In this document: positions 33,526-43,537 of the stretch, piece by piece
How positions within the stretch are numbered: the first letter of the stretch is position 1
How the letters are laid out: each line of letters starts with the position of its first letter
The notes under the pieces: model-generated
Database searches by the model: none
What the model saw: only the letters and a program-made list of their open reading frames with translations
Told to the model about the DNA's origin: nothing
Translations under genes and position numbers: made by a program
NCBI RefSeq assembly: GCF_006716345.1
Contig: NZ_VFOX01000001.1
Location: forward strand, 558,001 to 622,000
Length of the DNA stretch: 64,000 bases
Source: Microbacterium saperdae
Lineage (GTDB): Bacteria > Actinomycetota > Actinomycetes > Actinomycetales > Microbacteriaceae
Reading direction: 5' to 3'

Positions 33526-33556
33526 AACCCCCGCGGACCTGAGTCCGCGGGGGTTT
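33526..33556 (+). terminator. Intrinsic terminator (or leader hairpin)
   Basis: AACCCCCGCGGAC (33526-33538) and GTCCGCGGGGGTT (33543-33555) form a perfect 13-bp stem with a CTGA loop, followed by T. It ends transcription of the 32534-33505 gene. It also lies inside the open frame that leads into the next gene. Confidence 0.75.
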
Positions 33557-33606
33557 CGGCTGTCCTGGCACTGGTTCTCGCCACCACCGGATTCTTCGCG
33601 CTCGCG

Positions 33607-34005
33607 GTGTTCGGGCTCGGTGCCGTGAGCGTGGCGACCGACACCGACATCATCTCCGTCCCCGGCCTCGGTCAGGGACCGGGGGTCACCGGGATGCTGG
33701 TCTCCCTCCTCGTGTTCGCGCTCATGCTGGGGCTCACGCTGCGCCGGTCGCACCCCTCGTACGTCGCCGCTCTCGCGATCTCGCTGGCCACGGCTCTCGG
33801 TCATCTGGTCGGTGTCTGGGCGGCGGTCCTGATCGGCACGGGCGGTGTGGTCACGGCGACGGCCGTGGCCGGCGACCTGGTTCGCGGCGGGCCGAGCGCG
33901 GTGCTGGTCGTGGCCGCCGCGATCGCGGCCTGGTCGGGTATCGCGCTGCGGCGCACCCGATCCGCGCGGCCGCGCTGGCCCTGGGAACGCGAAGAAGAGG
34001 AGTGA
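33607..34005 (+). CDS. Small polytopic membrane protein, 5' end uncertain
   Basis: From GTG 33607 the protein is 132 residues with about three more hydrophobic segments and a basic/acidic tail (RPRWPWEREEEE). The frame stays open upstream to 33505 and encodes a good transmembrane helix (SAVLALVLATTGFFALA) before the GTG. The true start may therefore be an ATC at 33505, which overlaps the previous stop exactly as TAATG would. No ATG or RBS is available further down. Function unknown. Confidence 0.6.
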   Translation: MFGLGAVSVATDTDIISVPGLGQGPGVTGMLVSLLVFALMLGLTLRRSHPSYVAALAISLATALGHLVGVWAAVLIGTGGVVTATAVAGDLVRGGPSAVLVVAAAIAAWSGIALRRTRSARPRWPWEREEEE

Positions 34006-34065
34006 CGCCCCGCCGTCACCGCAGAAATCGGCGCATCGGCGGCGTCAGCGCCGTACGCTGTCGGT

Positions 34066-34713
34066 GTGGAGCGTTCATTGGAGGCGCAGGTCGACCAGGC
34101 CGTCGAGTCCTGGTTGCGCTGGGTGCCGCGCTGGGAGCCGGCCACCCACCGTGGTCGTGTCGCTCCGTGCCGCCGCTGCCTGGGTTCGCCCATCCTCTCC
34201 GCCGCGGGGATCGGTGCCGACGTCCCGCACGGTGTGCAGCATGGGCTCTCGACCAGGATCAAGACGATCGTGGATCATGCGGTCGCCGAGTACACCGCGC
34301 GGAACCTGCCCACGCTGCAGCGCGAACTCGATCAGCAGTCTGCGCGCAACCGCGCCCGTGCCTACCGCCCGAACGAGGACCTCGACCCCGAGTTCGACGG
34401 TCTGCCGCTGGACCCGGAACCCGTGGCCGGCGCACCGTTCCTCTTCACGATCGCGGGACTCGCGGACGACGCCTCTGCGGAGCTGCCTCCGCTGCCTCCG
34501 CTGTCCGATGAGGCCAAGGCCGCCCTGCGCCAGGAGGTCGGGCTCGCCGACGAGTACGCGAACATGGTGGGCCGCGAGGTCTGCGGGCTGCTGCTGCGAC
34601 ACCGGCTCGCGATCCAGGAGGCGATCTCGCAGCACGTCGAACCTCAGATCGAAGCCCTCCTGGCTGAGCTGACACAGTCGCTCGACTCGCCGTTCGACCC
34701 CGACCTGCCCTGA
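34066..34713 (+). CDS. Conserved hypothetical cytosolic protein
   Basis: This 215-residue soluble protein has one CxxC motif (PCRRC, residues 35-39), a Trp-rich start (SWLRWVPRWEP) and a helical second half. No enzyme or DNA-binding motif is clear. GTG lies 6 nt after TACGCT (34054-34059), so it is probably leaderless. It immediately precedes the str operon promoter region. Confidence 0.65.
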   Translation: MERSLEAQVDQAVESWLRWVPRWEPATHRGRVAPCRRCLGSPILSAAGIGADVPHGVQHGLSTRIKTIVDHAVAEYTARNLPTLQRELDQQSARNRARAYRPNEDLDPEFDGLPLDPEPVAGAPFLFTIAGLADDASAELPPLPPLSDEAKAALRQEVGLADEYANMVGREVCGLLLRHRLAIQEAISQHVEPQIEALLAELTQSLDSPFDPDLP

Positions 34714-34763
34714 CCCGTTCCCGCGAGGCGAAGGGGAGCGAACGGCAACGACTCCGCTCCCAT

Positions 34764-34792
34764 TTGACCGTCACGTTACGCGCCATTACACT
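34764..34792 (+). promoter_or_regulatory. str operon promoter
   Basis: TTGACC (34764-34769) and TACACT (34787-34792) are separated by 17 bp, a near-ideal sigma-A promoter. Transcription would begin near 34799 and give an approximately 160-nt leader before rpsL. Confidence 0.8.
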
Positions 34793-34959
34793 TGATCAGG
34801 TGTGTGCACGTCTTGACGTGTGCGCTGGGCGTCGGCACCTTGCCGGTCCGCCTCCACGGCATACCCACCACACCACAAAGCGCGTCGATTCCGGCGTGCC
34901 GGTGGGTCATGATGTGAAACCCATCACGCTGTCACCGTGCAGCACTATGAGGAGAGAAC

Positions 34960-35328
34960 GTGCCAACCATTCAGCAGTTGGTTCGCAAGGGTCGCTCGCC
35001 CAAGGTCACCAAGACCAAGGCGCCCGCCCTGAAGTCGAACCCGCAGCAGGCCGGGGTCTGCACCCGCGTCTACACCACCACCCCGAAGAAGCCGAACTCG
35101 GCGATGCGCAAGGTCGCTCGTGTGAAGCTCCGCAACGGTACCGAGGTCACCGCGTACATCCCCGGTGAGGGCCACAACCTGCAGGAGCACTCGCTCGTGC
35201 TCGTCCGCGGCGGTCGTGTCAAGGACCTCCCCGGTGTGCGTTACAAGATCGTCCGTGGCGCCCTGGACACCCAGGCTGTCAAGAACCGTAAGCAGGCTCG
35301 TTCCCGCTACGGCGCGAAGAAGGGTTGA
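34960..35328 (+). CDS. rpsL: Ribosomal protein S12
   Basis: This 122-residue protein is the decoding-centre component of the 30S subunit. It has the universal [18 protein letters not shown] segment and [17 protein letters not shown]. The lysines whose substitution gives streptomycin resistance (Lys43/44 and Lys88) are present, so the predicted type is sensitive. The GTG start has GAGGAGAG upstream. First gene of rpsL-rpsG-fusA-tuf. Confidence 0.98.
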   Translation: MPTIQQLVRKGRSPKVTKTKAPALKSNPQQAGVCTRVYTTTPKKPNSAMRKVARVKLRNGTEVTAYIPGEGHNLQEHSLVLVRGGRVKDLPGVRYKIVRGALDTQAVKNRKQARSRYGAKKG

Positions 35329-35333
35329 GTTAG

Positions 35334-35804
35334 ATGCCTCGTAAGGGTCCCGCCCCTAAGCGCCCCGTCGTCAACGACCCGGTATACGGCGCTCCGATCG
35401 TCACCTCGCTGGTGAACAAGATCCTCGTCGACGGCAAGAAGTCGCTGGCCGAGTCGATCGTCTACGGCGCCCTCCGCGGCGTCGAGGCGAAGAACGGTCA
35501 GGATGCCGTCGCCACCCTCAAGAAGGCGCTCGACAACGTGCGCCCGACCCTCGAGGTCCGCAGCCGCCGCGTCGGTGGCTCGACCTACCAGGTTCCGGTC
35601 GAGGTCAAGCCGCACCGCGCGAACACCCTCGCGCTGCGCTGGCTCGTGAGCTACGCCAAGGGTCGTCGTGAGAAGACGATGACCGAGCGTCTCCAGAACG
35701 AGATCCTGGACGCGTCGAACGGCCTGGGTGCCGCGGTCAAGCGCCGTGAAGACACTCACAAGATGGCCGAGTCGAACCGCGCGTTCGCTCACTACCGCTG
35801 GTAA
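35334..35804 (+). CDS. rpsG: Ribosomal protein S7
   Basis: This 156-residue primary 16S-binding protein organises the 30S head. [18 protein letters not shown] opens the protein, with [17 protein letters not shown] and [10 protein letters not shown] in the body and [15 protein letters not shown] at the C-terminus. It follows rpsL by 5 nt in the same operon and is a normal length. Confidence 0.98.
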   Translation: MPRKGPAPKRPVVNDPVYGAPIVTSLVNKILVDGKKSLAESIVYGALRGVEAKNGQDAVATLKKALDNVRPTLEVRSRRVGGSTYQVPVEVKPHRANTLALRWLVSYAKGRREKTMTERLQNEILDASNGLGAAVKRREDTHKMAESNRAFAHYRW

Positions 35805-35812
35805 ACAGCTTC

Positions 35813-35843
35813 GCCCGCTCCCGGCCACTCGCCGGGAGCGGGC
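35813..35843 (+). terminator. Stem-loop between rpsG and fusA
   Basis: GCCCGCTCCCGG (35813-35824) and CCGGGAGCGGGC (35832-35843) make a perfect 12-bp stem with a 7-nt loop. No U-tract follows, so it is more likely an attenuator or processing site tuning fusA relative to rpsG. Confidence 0.6.
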
Positions 35844-35888
35844 ACCCACTCTTTGCAGTACGACTGCTCGACAGATAAGGACACTCCT

Positions 35889-38003
35889 GTGGCACAAGAC
35901 GTGCTCACCGACCTGAGCAAGGTCCGCAACATCGGCATCATGGCGCACATCGATGCCGGCAAGACCACGACGACCGAGCGCATCCTGTTCTACACGGGCG
36001 TCAACCACAAGCTCGGCGAGACGCACGATGGCGCCTCGACCACCGACTGGATGGAACAGGAGAAGGAGCGCGGCATCACGATCACGTCTGCCGCCGTGAC
36101 CTGCTACTGGAACAAGAACCAGATCAACATCATCGACACCCCCGGTCACGTGGACTTCACGGTCGAGGTGGAGCGCTCGCTCCGCGTCCTCGACGGTGCT
36201 GTCGCCGTGTTCGACGGCAAGGAGGGCGTCGAGCCCCAGTCCGAGACCGTGTGGCGTCAGGCCGACAAGTACAACGTCCCCCGCATCTGCTTCGTCAACA
36301 AGATGGACAAGCTCGGCGCGGACTTCTACTTCACGGTCGACACGATCATCAACCGCCTCGGCGCCAAGCCGCTGGTCATCCAGCTGCCGATCGGTGCGGA
36401 GAACGACTTCCTCGGAGTGATCGACCTCGTCGAGATGCGTGCACTCGTCTGGGCCGGAGACTCCAAGGGTGACGTCACCATGGGTGCCTCCTACGAGGTC
36501 CAGGAGATCCCGGCCGACCTCAAGGAGAAGGCTGACGAGTACCGTCAGGCTCTCCTCGAGACCGTCGCCGAGACCGACGACGCCCTGCTCGAGAAGTTCT
36601 TCGGTGGCGAGGAGCTCACCGTCGCCGAGATCAAGGGTGCGATCCGCAAGCTGACCGTCGCCTCCGAGATCTACCCGGTGCTGTGCGGCTCCGCGTTCAA
36701 GAACCGCGGCGTCCAGCCGATGCTCGACGCGGTCGTCGACTACCTGCCGAACCCGCTCGACGTGGGTTCCATCGAGGCGCACGACCCCAAGGACTACGAC
36801 ACGATCATCGAGCGTCACCCCGACGCCAATGACCCGTTCGCGGCTCTTGCCTTCAAGGTCGCTGTGCACCCGTTCTTCGGTCGCCTGACCTACGTGCGCG
36901 TCTACTCGGGTCACCTCGAGTCCGGCTCGGCGGTCGTCAACTCGACCAAGGGCAAGAAGGAGCGCATCGGGAAGATCTTCCAGATGCACGCCAACAAGGA
37001 GATCCCGGTCCCCTCGGTCACCGCCGGCAACATCTACGCGGTCATCGGTCTGAAGGACACCACCACGGGTGACACCCTCACCGACCCCGCAGCGCCGGTC
37101 GTCCTCGAGTCGATGACGTTCCCGGAGCCGGTCATCGAGGTCGCCATCGAGCCGAAGACCAAGGCCGACCAGGAGAAGCTGGGTGTCGCCATCCAGAAGC
37201 TCGCTGAGGAGGACCCGACCTTCCGCACGGAGCTCAACCCCGAGACCGGTCAGACGACCATCAAGGGCATGGGCGAGCTGCACCTCGACATCCTCGTCGA
37301 CCGCATGAAGCGCGAGTTCAACGTCGAGGCCAACGTCGGAAAGCCCCAGGTCGCGTACCGCGAGACGATCAAGAAGGCCGTCGAGAAGTACGACTACACC
37401 CACAAGAAGCAGACCGGTGGATCGGGTCAGTTCGCAAAGATCCAGTTCAACATCGAGCCTCTCGACCTGGACGGCGACAAGACCTACGAGTTCGTGAACG
37501 CCGTCACCGGTGGCCGCATCCCTCGTGAGTACATCGGATCGATCGACGCTGGTTTCCAGGACGGGATGAACGTCGGCGTGCTCGCCGGCTACCCGATCGT
37601 CGGCGTGAAGGCCACCATCGTCGATGGTGCCGCTCACGACGTCGACTCCTCGGAGATGGCGTTCAAGATCGCCGGATCGATGGGCTTCAAGGAAGCGCTT
37701 CGTCGGGCGAACCCCGTGCTCCTCGAGCCGCTGATGGCGGTCGAGGTGCGTACTCCTGAGGAGTACATGGGTGACGTCATCGGTGACCTGAACTCGCGTC
37801 GCGGTCAGATCCAGTCGATGGAGGACGCCGCAGGCGTCAAGGTCGTCCGTGCGCACGTCCCGCTGTCCGAGATGTTCGGATACATCGGCGACCTGCGCTC
37901 GAAGACCTCGGGTCGCGCCGTCTACTCGATGGAGTTCCACAGCTATGCTGAGGTTCCCCGCGCGGTGGCCGACGAGATCGTCCAGAAGAACCAGGGCGAG
38001 TAA
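35889..38003 (+). CDS. fusA: Elongation factor G
   Basis: This 704-residue translocase GTPase has G1 [19 protein letters not shown], the RGITITSAA switch, DTPGHVDF (G3) and NKMDKLGAD (G4), then domains II-V ending in [16 protein letters not shown]. The start is GTG at 35889; the frame is open 36 nt further up but the family N-terminus begins here. It drives tRNA-mRNA translocation and works with S12, S7 and EF-Tu encoded alongside. Confidence 0.98.
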   Translation: MAQDVLTDLSKVRNIGIMAHIDAGKTTTTERILFYTGVNHKLGETHDGASTTDWMEQEKERGITITSAAVTCYWNKNQINIIDTPGHVDFTVEVERSLRVLDGAVAVFDGKEGVEPQSETVWRQADKYNVPRICFVNKMDKLGADFYFTVDTIINRLGAKPLVIQLPIGAENDFLGVIDLVEMRALVWAGDSKGDVTMGASYEVQEIPADLKEKADEYRQALLETVAETDDALLEKFFGGEELTVAEIKGAIRKLTVASEIYPVLCGSAFKNRGVQPMLDAVVDYLPNPLDVGSIEAHDPKDYDTIIERHPDANDPFAALAFKVAVHPFFGRLTYVRVYSGHLESGSAVVNSTKGKKERIGKIFQMHANKEIPVPSVTAGNIYAVIGLKDTTTGDTLTDPAAPVVLESMTFPEPVIEVAIEPKTKADQEKLGVAIQKLAEEDPTFRTELNPETGQTTIKGMGELHLDILVDRMKREFNVEANVGKPQVAYRETIKKAVEKYDYTHKKQTGGSGQFAKIQFNIEPLDLDGDKTYEFVNAVTGGRIPREYIGSIDAGFQDGMNVGVLAGYPIVGVKATIVDGAAHDVDSSEMAFKIAGSMGFKEALRRANPVLLEPLMAVEVRTPEEYMGDVIGDLNSRRGQIQSMEDAAGVKVVRAHVPLSEMFGYIGDLRSKTSGRAVYSMEFHSYAEVPRAVADEIVQKNQGE

Positions 38004-38013
38004 TCGTCTTTCT

Positions 38014-38039
38014 GAGAGCCGGGTTCCGGCCCGGCTCTC
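38014..38039 (+). terminator. Stem-loop after fusA
   Basis: GAGAGCCGGG (38014-38023) and CCCGGCTCTC (38030-38039) form a perfect 10-bp stem with loop TTCCGG. No T-run follows. It probably gives partial termination or 3'-end protection. A possible -10 TAAACT (38072-38077) downstream could feed extra transcription into tuf. Confidence 0.55.
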
Positions 38040-38152
38040 AGGTCCCCTACAACTTCACATTCCCTCTCTACTAAACTGAGATTCACACCCGTAGAGAACC
38101 GGTCGCAAACCAGTGCCCGGCAACCTCTACATGACGTCCTGAGGAGGACCCA

Positions 38153-39343
<1,191 letters not shown>

Positions 39344-39358
39344 GCATCTGCTTTCTCG

Positions 39359-39392
39359 CAGTGGGGTCGGACCTTCGGGTCCGGCCCCACTG
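39359..39392 (+). terminator. tuf terminator with UUCG tetraloop
   Basis: Arms at 39359-39373 and 39378-39392 pair over 15 bp with a single G-T wobble and a TTCG tetraloop, among the most stable RNA hairpins. TCGTT follows. It closes the str operon. Confidence 0.85.
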
Positions 39393-39473
39393 TCGTTAAG
39401 GCCCGGCTCCTCGTTGCGGCTCCCTCCCGCAGCCCGGCTACAGGATCTTCGTTTCTCCCGCGTACACGCAGTG

Positions 39474-39503
39474 TTGTGCGCTGACTGCGGTTACCCATAG
39501 GAT
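39474..39503 (+). promoter_or_regulatory. Promoter of the cell-wall-binding protein gene
   Basis: TTGTGC (39474-39479) and TAGGAT (39498-39503) are 18 bp apart. The transcription start would fall near 39510, just past an in-frame GTG at 39508, which favours the ATG at 39562 as translation start. Confidence 0.55.
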
Positions 39504-39561
39504 CCGGGTGAACGCCGTCGGCGGTTCGTGGGGATGGGCTGTTTCACAAGGGGATCGATCT

Positions 39562-41397
39562 ATGTCGGCATCAATCGGCGCGGATTCGCGCGCGCACGCA
39601 CTCACCGTCCGGATCGGCGGGGTTCCCCGCGCCGCGATCGCCATCGGCGTCTCCCTGGTCATGATCGTCGCCATGCTGCTGGTGCCGCAGAGGGCCAGCG
39701 CGGCGACAGTCGCCGAATCCGAGCCCAACGACACGGTCGCGACGGCTGACGCCGTCGCTCTGGGTGACACGATCACCGGAACGACGCACGCCCAGACCCG
39801 GATCCACAGCACCGACCCCGATTTCTTCGCGTTCGACGTGCCCGCAGCGGGCAGGATCAACCTGGACTTCCGTTTCCCGGCAGTGCTGAGCACGAGCGAG
39901 GTCTACTCCCTGCGCGTGTACGCGGCCTCTGGAGATGTCCTCTACGCATGGAACATCCGCGGCACCGACACGACAGGAACCCAGCTCGCGGCGCAGAGCG
40001 CGTACATCCCCGCCGGGCGGACCTACGTGGAGGTCCGTGCCTGGGAGGACGGCGTGGCGGGAGGGAAGAGCTACACGCTCAGGCCCACCGTGACGACGGG
40101 CGTCGTCGAGACCGAGTTCAACGACACGATCGCCACCGCCGACGTCGTACCCCTCGGCACGGCCATCTCGGGCTCCATGTTGAGCCCGAAGATCACCACG
40201 AACACGGCCGACAACGACTACTTCGCGGTCGACATCGCCAAGGCCGGGCTGACCACGATCGATTTCCGTTTCCCTGCCGGCCTCGGTAGCGGCGACGCGT
40301 ACAAGATGACGGTGCTCGACACGAACGGCGACCCGATCAAGACCCTCTACCTCGCCGGGCGCGACAGTGAAGGCGCGACGCTGAGGCAGACTCCGCTCGC
40401 CTTGAACGCCGGTCGCGTCTACATCGTGCTGAGGGCCTTCCCCGGTTCCGTCGCCTGGGGCAAGACCTACACGCTGAAGCTCTCGCAGACGGAGCGCCTG
40501 TCCGGCGCAGATCGCTACGAGACCTCCGCGAGCGTCAGCCGCGGATCGTTCAGTCCCGGTGTGCCGGTGGCGTACGTGGCCAGCGGAGCAGGTTTCGCCG
40601 ACGCGCTGTCCGGCGCTCCCGTCGCCGGTCTGCAGAAGGGGCCGGTGCTGCTGTCGACCGCGTCGTCGATTCCCGCCGTCATCTCGAAGGAGCTCACGCG
40701 CCTGAAGCCCGCCCGAATCGTCGTGCTCGGTGGTACCGGGGTGATCTCCGCCTCGGTGCTGACTCAGCTCAAGACATTCACCACGGGTGCGGTCACGCGG
40801 CTCGCCGGCGATGACCGTTACGCGACGTCGGCGGCGATCAGCGCGTCGGCCTTCTCGGCGGGAGTCCCTGTCGCGTACATCGCTGCGGGAGCCGACTTCC
40901 CGGACGCACTGGCCGGAGCACCTCTCGGAACAGTGGCGAAGGCTCCGGTCCTGCTGACCGCTGCGGGCAAGCTTCCCCCGGCGATCGCGGCCGAGCTCAC
41001 GCGTCTGAAACCGAAGAAGATCGTCATCCTCGGGACCACCGCCTCGATCGGCGCCGCAGTCGCGACGTCGCTGAAGGCATACACGGCGGGCGCTGTGACC
41101 CGCGTCGCGGGAGCGGATCGGTATGCCACCCCCGCGGCGATCAGCGCCTCGGTGTTCACCCCAGGAGTGCCCGTCGTCTATGTGGCGAACGGTGCCCAGT
41201 TCCCCGACGCTCTCTCCGGCGCGCCTGTCGCGGGTATGCAGCGCGGCCCGATCCTGCTGGTCACCGCCACGGCGATCCCGGCAGCGGTGGCGACGGAGCT
41301 CACGCGTCTCAAGCCGAAGCGGATCGTGATCCTCGGGGGAGCGGGCGCGGTGAACGACAAGATCCTCGGTGAGCTGGGACGCTACATCATCCGTTGA
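39562..41397 (+). CDS. Secreted cell-wall-binding repeat 2 (CWB2) surface protein
   Basis: This 611-residue secreted protein begins with a signal peptide ending near RASA-A. Two PPC-like domains follow (each opens with ESEPNDTVATADAV or ETEFNDTIATADVV). Three tandem CWB2 repeats (PF04122) then fill about residues 315-611, each starting with RLSGADRYETS, RLAGDDRYATS or RVAGADRYATP and ending in LTRLKP-x-x-IVxLG. CWB2 triplets anchor proteins non-covalently to wall polymers. ATG 39562 is chosen for its AAGGGG RBS and the promoter position. It sits between the tuf and S10 loci, an unusual place for a surface protein. Confidence 0.9.
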   Translation: MSASIGADSRAHALTVRIGGVPRAAIAIGVSLVMIVAMLLVPQRASAATVAESEPNDTVATADAVALGDTITGTTHAQTRIHSTDPDFFAFDVPAAGRINLDFRFPAVLSTSEVYSLRVYAASGDVLYAWNIRGTDTTGTQLAAQSAYIPAGRTYVEVRAWEDGVAGGKSYTLRPTVTTGVVETEFNDTIATADVVPLGTAISGSMLSPKITTNTADNDYFAVDIAKAGLTTIDFRFPAGLGSGDAYKMTVLDTNGDPIKTLYLAGRDSEGATLRQTPLALNAGRVYIVLRAFPGSVAWGKTYTLKLSQTERLSGADRYETSASVSRGSFSPGVPVAYVASGAGFADALSGAPVAGLQKGPVLLSTASSIPAVISKELTRLKPARIVVLGGTGVISASVLTQLKTFTTGAVTRLAGDDRYATSAAISASAFSAGVPVAYIAAGADFPDALAGAPLGTVAKAPVLLTAAGKLPPAIAAELTRLKPKKIVILGTTASIGAAVATSLKAYTAGAVTRVAGADRYATPAAISASVFTPGVPVVYVANGAQFPDALSGAPVAGMQRGPILLVTATAIPAAVATELTRLKPKRIVILGGAGAVNDKILGELGRYIIR

Positions 41398-41506
41398 CAT
41401 CCGCCGTATCAATCGCGCGCGAGGGTTCCCTTCCGCACGGCGGACATGCACAATGAGGGTGATCGACCTGATCGGTCGGCAGCACACACCTCTGAAGGGG
41501 AAGCAC

Positions 41507-41719
41507 ATGGGTATCGAGGACGCCGTCAACAAGGGCAAGGATCTCTTCGAGCAGAACAAGGACAAGATCGCCGAGGCAGTCAAGAGCGAGCAGGCCGAGG
41601 ACATCAGCGACAAGGTGCTCGACGGCGTCGCCGACTTCGCCAAGAAGATCGCGCCGGGTGCTGCCGACAAGATCGACGAGATCCGCGATGGTGCGGACAA
41701 GGCCGTCGGCAACGAATAG
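41507..41719 (+). CDS. MT0933-like antitoxin family small protein
   Basis: This 70-residue, highly charged helical protein (MGIEDAVNKGKDLFEQNKDK start, ending in KIDEIRDGADKAVGNE) resembles the Rv0909/MT0933-type antitoxin family (PF14013). GAAGGGGAA is a good RBS. No toxin gene (Rv0910-like) is adjacent, so it may be an orphan antitoxin or a general stress protein. A strong terminator follows. Confidence 0.75.
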   Translation: MGIEDAVNKGKDLFEQNKDKIAEAVKSEQAEDISDKVLDGVADFAKKIAPGAADKIDEIRDGADKAVGNE

Positions 41720-41737
41720 GCACGACCGAGCTTCACG

Positions 41738-41771
41738 GAGGCGGCGATCCACTGCGGTGGATCGCCGCCTC
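41738..41771 (+). terminator. Intrinsic terminator after the antitoxin-like gene
   Basis: Perfect 15-bp stem (41738-41752 with 41757-41771) and TGCG loop. CTGTGTTCTC follows, a weak T-rich tail. Confidence 0.8.
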
Positions 41772-41828
41772 TGTGTTCTCGCAGGAGACTCGTTGGTTCG
41801 GAAGCTCGCATCCGTGATCCTGAACCCG

Positions 41829-42091
41829 TAGACTGTCCTGAGTCGCCTGGGGATCTTGCGACCTGGTACTTCGAAGGGGTTCGAAGCACCGAAGCTGCAC
41901 GGCTGAGGCCGTGCTCACAACTGGGGAACTGATTTTGGGGATCATCGTGCGTTGCGCGCCGTCTGTGCGCCGCCGTTCCGCCCCGCTCGCGCGGCGGGTC
42001 CTCCGCCGCGCCCTCGAACGAGGATCCTGGCGTCCCTTCACGCCGGATTCCTCGCGTTCGGTGTGCCCCCTCGCACTGAACGCCCTCCCCA
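41829..42091 (+). pseudogene. Probable relic of a surface-protein gene (leader plus broken signal peptide)
   Basis: TAGACT (41829-41834) could be a -10, followed by two small hairpins (CTTCGAA-GGGG-TTCGAAG at 41869-41886 and GCACGGC-TGAG-GCCGTGC at 41897-41914). Then comes coding-like sequence split over frames. One frame reads VRRRSAPLARRVLRRALE, the next RILASLHAGFLAFGVP, then the first again LALNALP. Joined, these resemble the n-region, hydrophobic core and end of an actinobacterial export signal. It stops at a terminator-like hairpin. No intact gene is present, so a decayed fragment is the best guess; a non-coding RNA is the alternative. Confidence 0.35.
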
Positions 42092-42125
42092 AGCGGGGCG
42101 AGGCATGGGGATGCCTCGCCCCGCT
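42092..42125 (+). terminator. Strong stem-loop upstream of the S10 operon
   Basis: AGCGGGGCGAGGCA (42092-42105) and TGCCTCGCCCCGCT (42112-42125) pair perfectly over 14 bp with a TGGGGA loop, followed by ATCTT. It isolates the S10 promoter from upstream transcription. Confidence 0.78.
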
Positions 42126-42195
42126 ATCTTCCACGGTCTGACACCGTTCGCGACCCCCTTCTCGCGTCCCGATCCGGAGCGCGACACGCCCGGGT

Positions 42196-42558
42196 TTGCG
42201 CAAGTGAAATCAGGCATGGCAGAATAGACAGGTTCGACATTTCGGCGCGCTGTGCGTGTGCCGGATCACTACCAGGGCAGTGCATAGGCGGCGTCTCCTC
42301 CGGGAGGCTGCAGGGTTCTAGGCCGCGGGTAGCAGGACACAACCCCCGACACCTTCATGATGAGGGCTCCGCCATGTGCGGCAGACGTCGGCATCCCGGA
42401 CGCCGAGAGGCGTGCGGGCTGACAGAAGAACAGTGGTGCAGCAGATCGACTCGCGAGAGCCGTTCGAGTGCCGAGGCGCGAACAGCGCCGACGTGCGTCC
42501 AATGCCCCTGGGTCACCCGGCCCAGGTCGGTAAGACGCTTAAAGAGAGTGAGCAGACA
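42196..42558 (+). promoter_or_regulatory. S10 operon promoter and long structured leader
   Basis: TTGCGC (42196-42201) and CAGAAT (42220-42225), 18 bp apart, are the likely promoter. The predicted 5' leader is about 325 nt. It includes a hairpin CCCGGACGCC-GAGA-GGCGTGCGGG (42395-42418) with a GNRA-type tetraloop, a GGCGC/GCGCC arm pair near 42475 and a CCTGGG/CCCAGG pair near 42507. Long leaders at this position bind a ribosomal protein (L4 in E. coli) for feedback control; the same role here is inference. Confidence 0.55.
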
Positions 42559-42867
42559 ATGGCGGGACAGAAAATCCGCATTCGCCTGAAGTCGTATGAC
42601 CACGAGGTCATCGACTCGTCGGCACGCAAGATCGTCGACACCGTGACCCGTGCGGGCGCGACCGTCGTCGGCCCCGTGCCGCTTCCGACCGAGAAGAACG
42701 TCGTGTGCGTCATCCGGTCGCCCCACAAGTACAAGGACAGCCGCGAGCACTTCGAGATGCGCACCCACAAGCGTCTGATCGACATCGTCGACCCGACGCC
42801 CAAGGCCGTCGACTCGCTGATGCGTCTCGACCTGCCTGCCGATGTCAACATCGAGATCAAGCTCTGA
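42559..42867 (+). CDS. rpsJ: Ribosomal protein S10
   Basis: This 102-residue 30S protein (also a transcription antitermination partner, NusE) has [21 protein letters not shown] and the loop/strand [13 protein letters not shown], with a normal C-terminus NIEIKL. ATG 42559 gives the family N-terminus [10 protein letters not shown]. First gene of the S10 operon. Confidence 0.98.
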   Translation: MAGQKIRIRLKSYDHEVIDSSARKIVDTVTRAGATVVGPVPLPTEKNVVCVIRSPHKYKDSREHFEMRTHKRLIDIVDPTPKAVDSLMRLDLPADVNIEIKL

Positions 42868-42875
42868 GGTTCGAC

Positions 42876-43535
42876 ATGGCTGACATCAACGCAAAGATTT
42901 CCAAGGGAATGCTGGGCACGAAGCTCGGTATGACCCAGGTGTGGAACGAGAGCGGCAAGCTCATCCCCGTCACCGTCATCGAACTCGCATCCAACGTGGT
43001 GACTCAGGTTCGTACCCCCGAGAAGGACGGCTACAACGCCGTGCAGATCGCGTACGGCCAGATCGACCCGCGCAAGGTGAACAAGCCCCTCACGGCTCAC
43101 TTCGAGGCAGCCGGCGTCACGCCGCGTCGCCACGTGACCGAGATCCGCACCGCGGATGCTGCTGACTACTCACTCGGTCAGGAGCTCACGGTCGACGGCA
43201 CGTTCGAAGCCGGTCAGCTCGTCGACGTCGTCGGCACGAGCAAGGGCAAGGGCTTCGCCGGTGTCATGAAGCGTCACAACTTCAAGGGCGTCTCGGCATC
43301 GCACGGTTCGCACCGCAACCACCGCAAGCCCGGCTCCATCGGCGCATCGTCGACCCCGAGCCGCGTCTTCAAGGGCATGCGCATGGCCGGCCGTATGGGT
43401 GGCGAGCGCGTGACCGTCCTCAACCTCACGGTGCACGCCATCGACATCGAGAAGGGTCTGCTGCTCGTCAAGGGCGCCGTCCCCGGTGCTCGTGGCCGCA
43501 TCGTCTATGTCCGCAACGCAGTGAAGGGTGCCTGA
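42876..43535 (+). CDS. rplC: Ribosomal protein L3
   Basis: This 219-residue 50S assembly initiator has [13 protein letters not shown] at the start and the loop [20 protein letters not shown] that reaches toward the peptidyl-transferase centre. Start ATG 42876 lies 8 nt after the rpsJ stop. Second gene of the S10 operon. Confidence 0.98.
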   Translation: MADINAKISKGMLGTKLGMTQVWNESGKLIPVTVIELASNVVTQVRTPEKDGYNAVQIAYGQIDPRKVNKPLTAHFEAAGVTPRRHVTEIRTADAADYSLGQELTVDGTFEAGQLVDVVGTSKGKGFAGVMKRHNFKGVSASHGSHRNHRKPGSIGASSTPSRVFKGMRMAGRMGGERVTVLNLTVHAIDIEKGLLLVKGAVPGARGRIVYVRNAVKGA

Positions 43536-43537
43536 AC

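Noticed and set aside
35307..37940. An 877-codon open frame on the minus strand opposite rpsG and fusA
   Set aside because: Pure antisense of conserved translation genes, no motifs, and composition of a shadow frame.
39508..39561. GTG at 39508 as start of the CWB2 protein
   Set aside because: It lies 4 nt after the -10, before the expected transcription start; ATG 39562 has a proper RBS and signal peptide.
39571..41889. A 772-codon minus-strand frame opposite the CWB2 protein
   Set aside because: Antisense of a repetitive coding region; repeats in it mirror the CWB2 repeats.
41911..42141. A 76-codon Arg-rich frame as an intact gene
   Set aside because: No RBS, poor composition and it runs through a terminator hairpin; treated as a relic instead.
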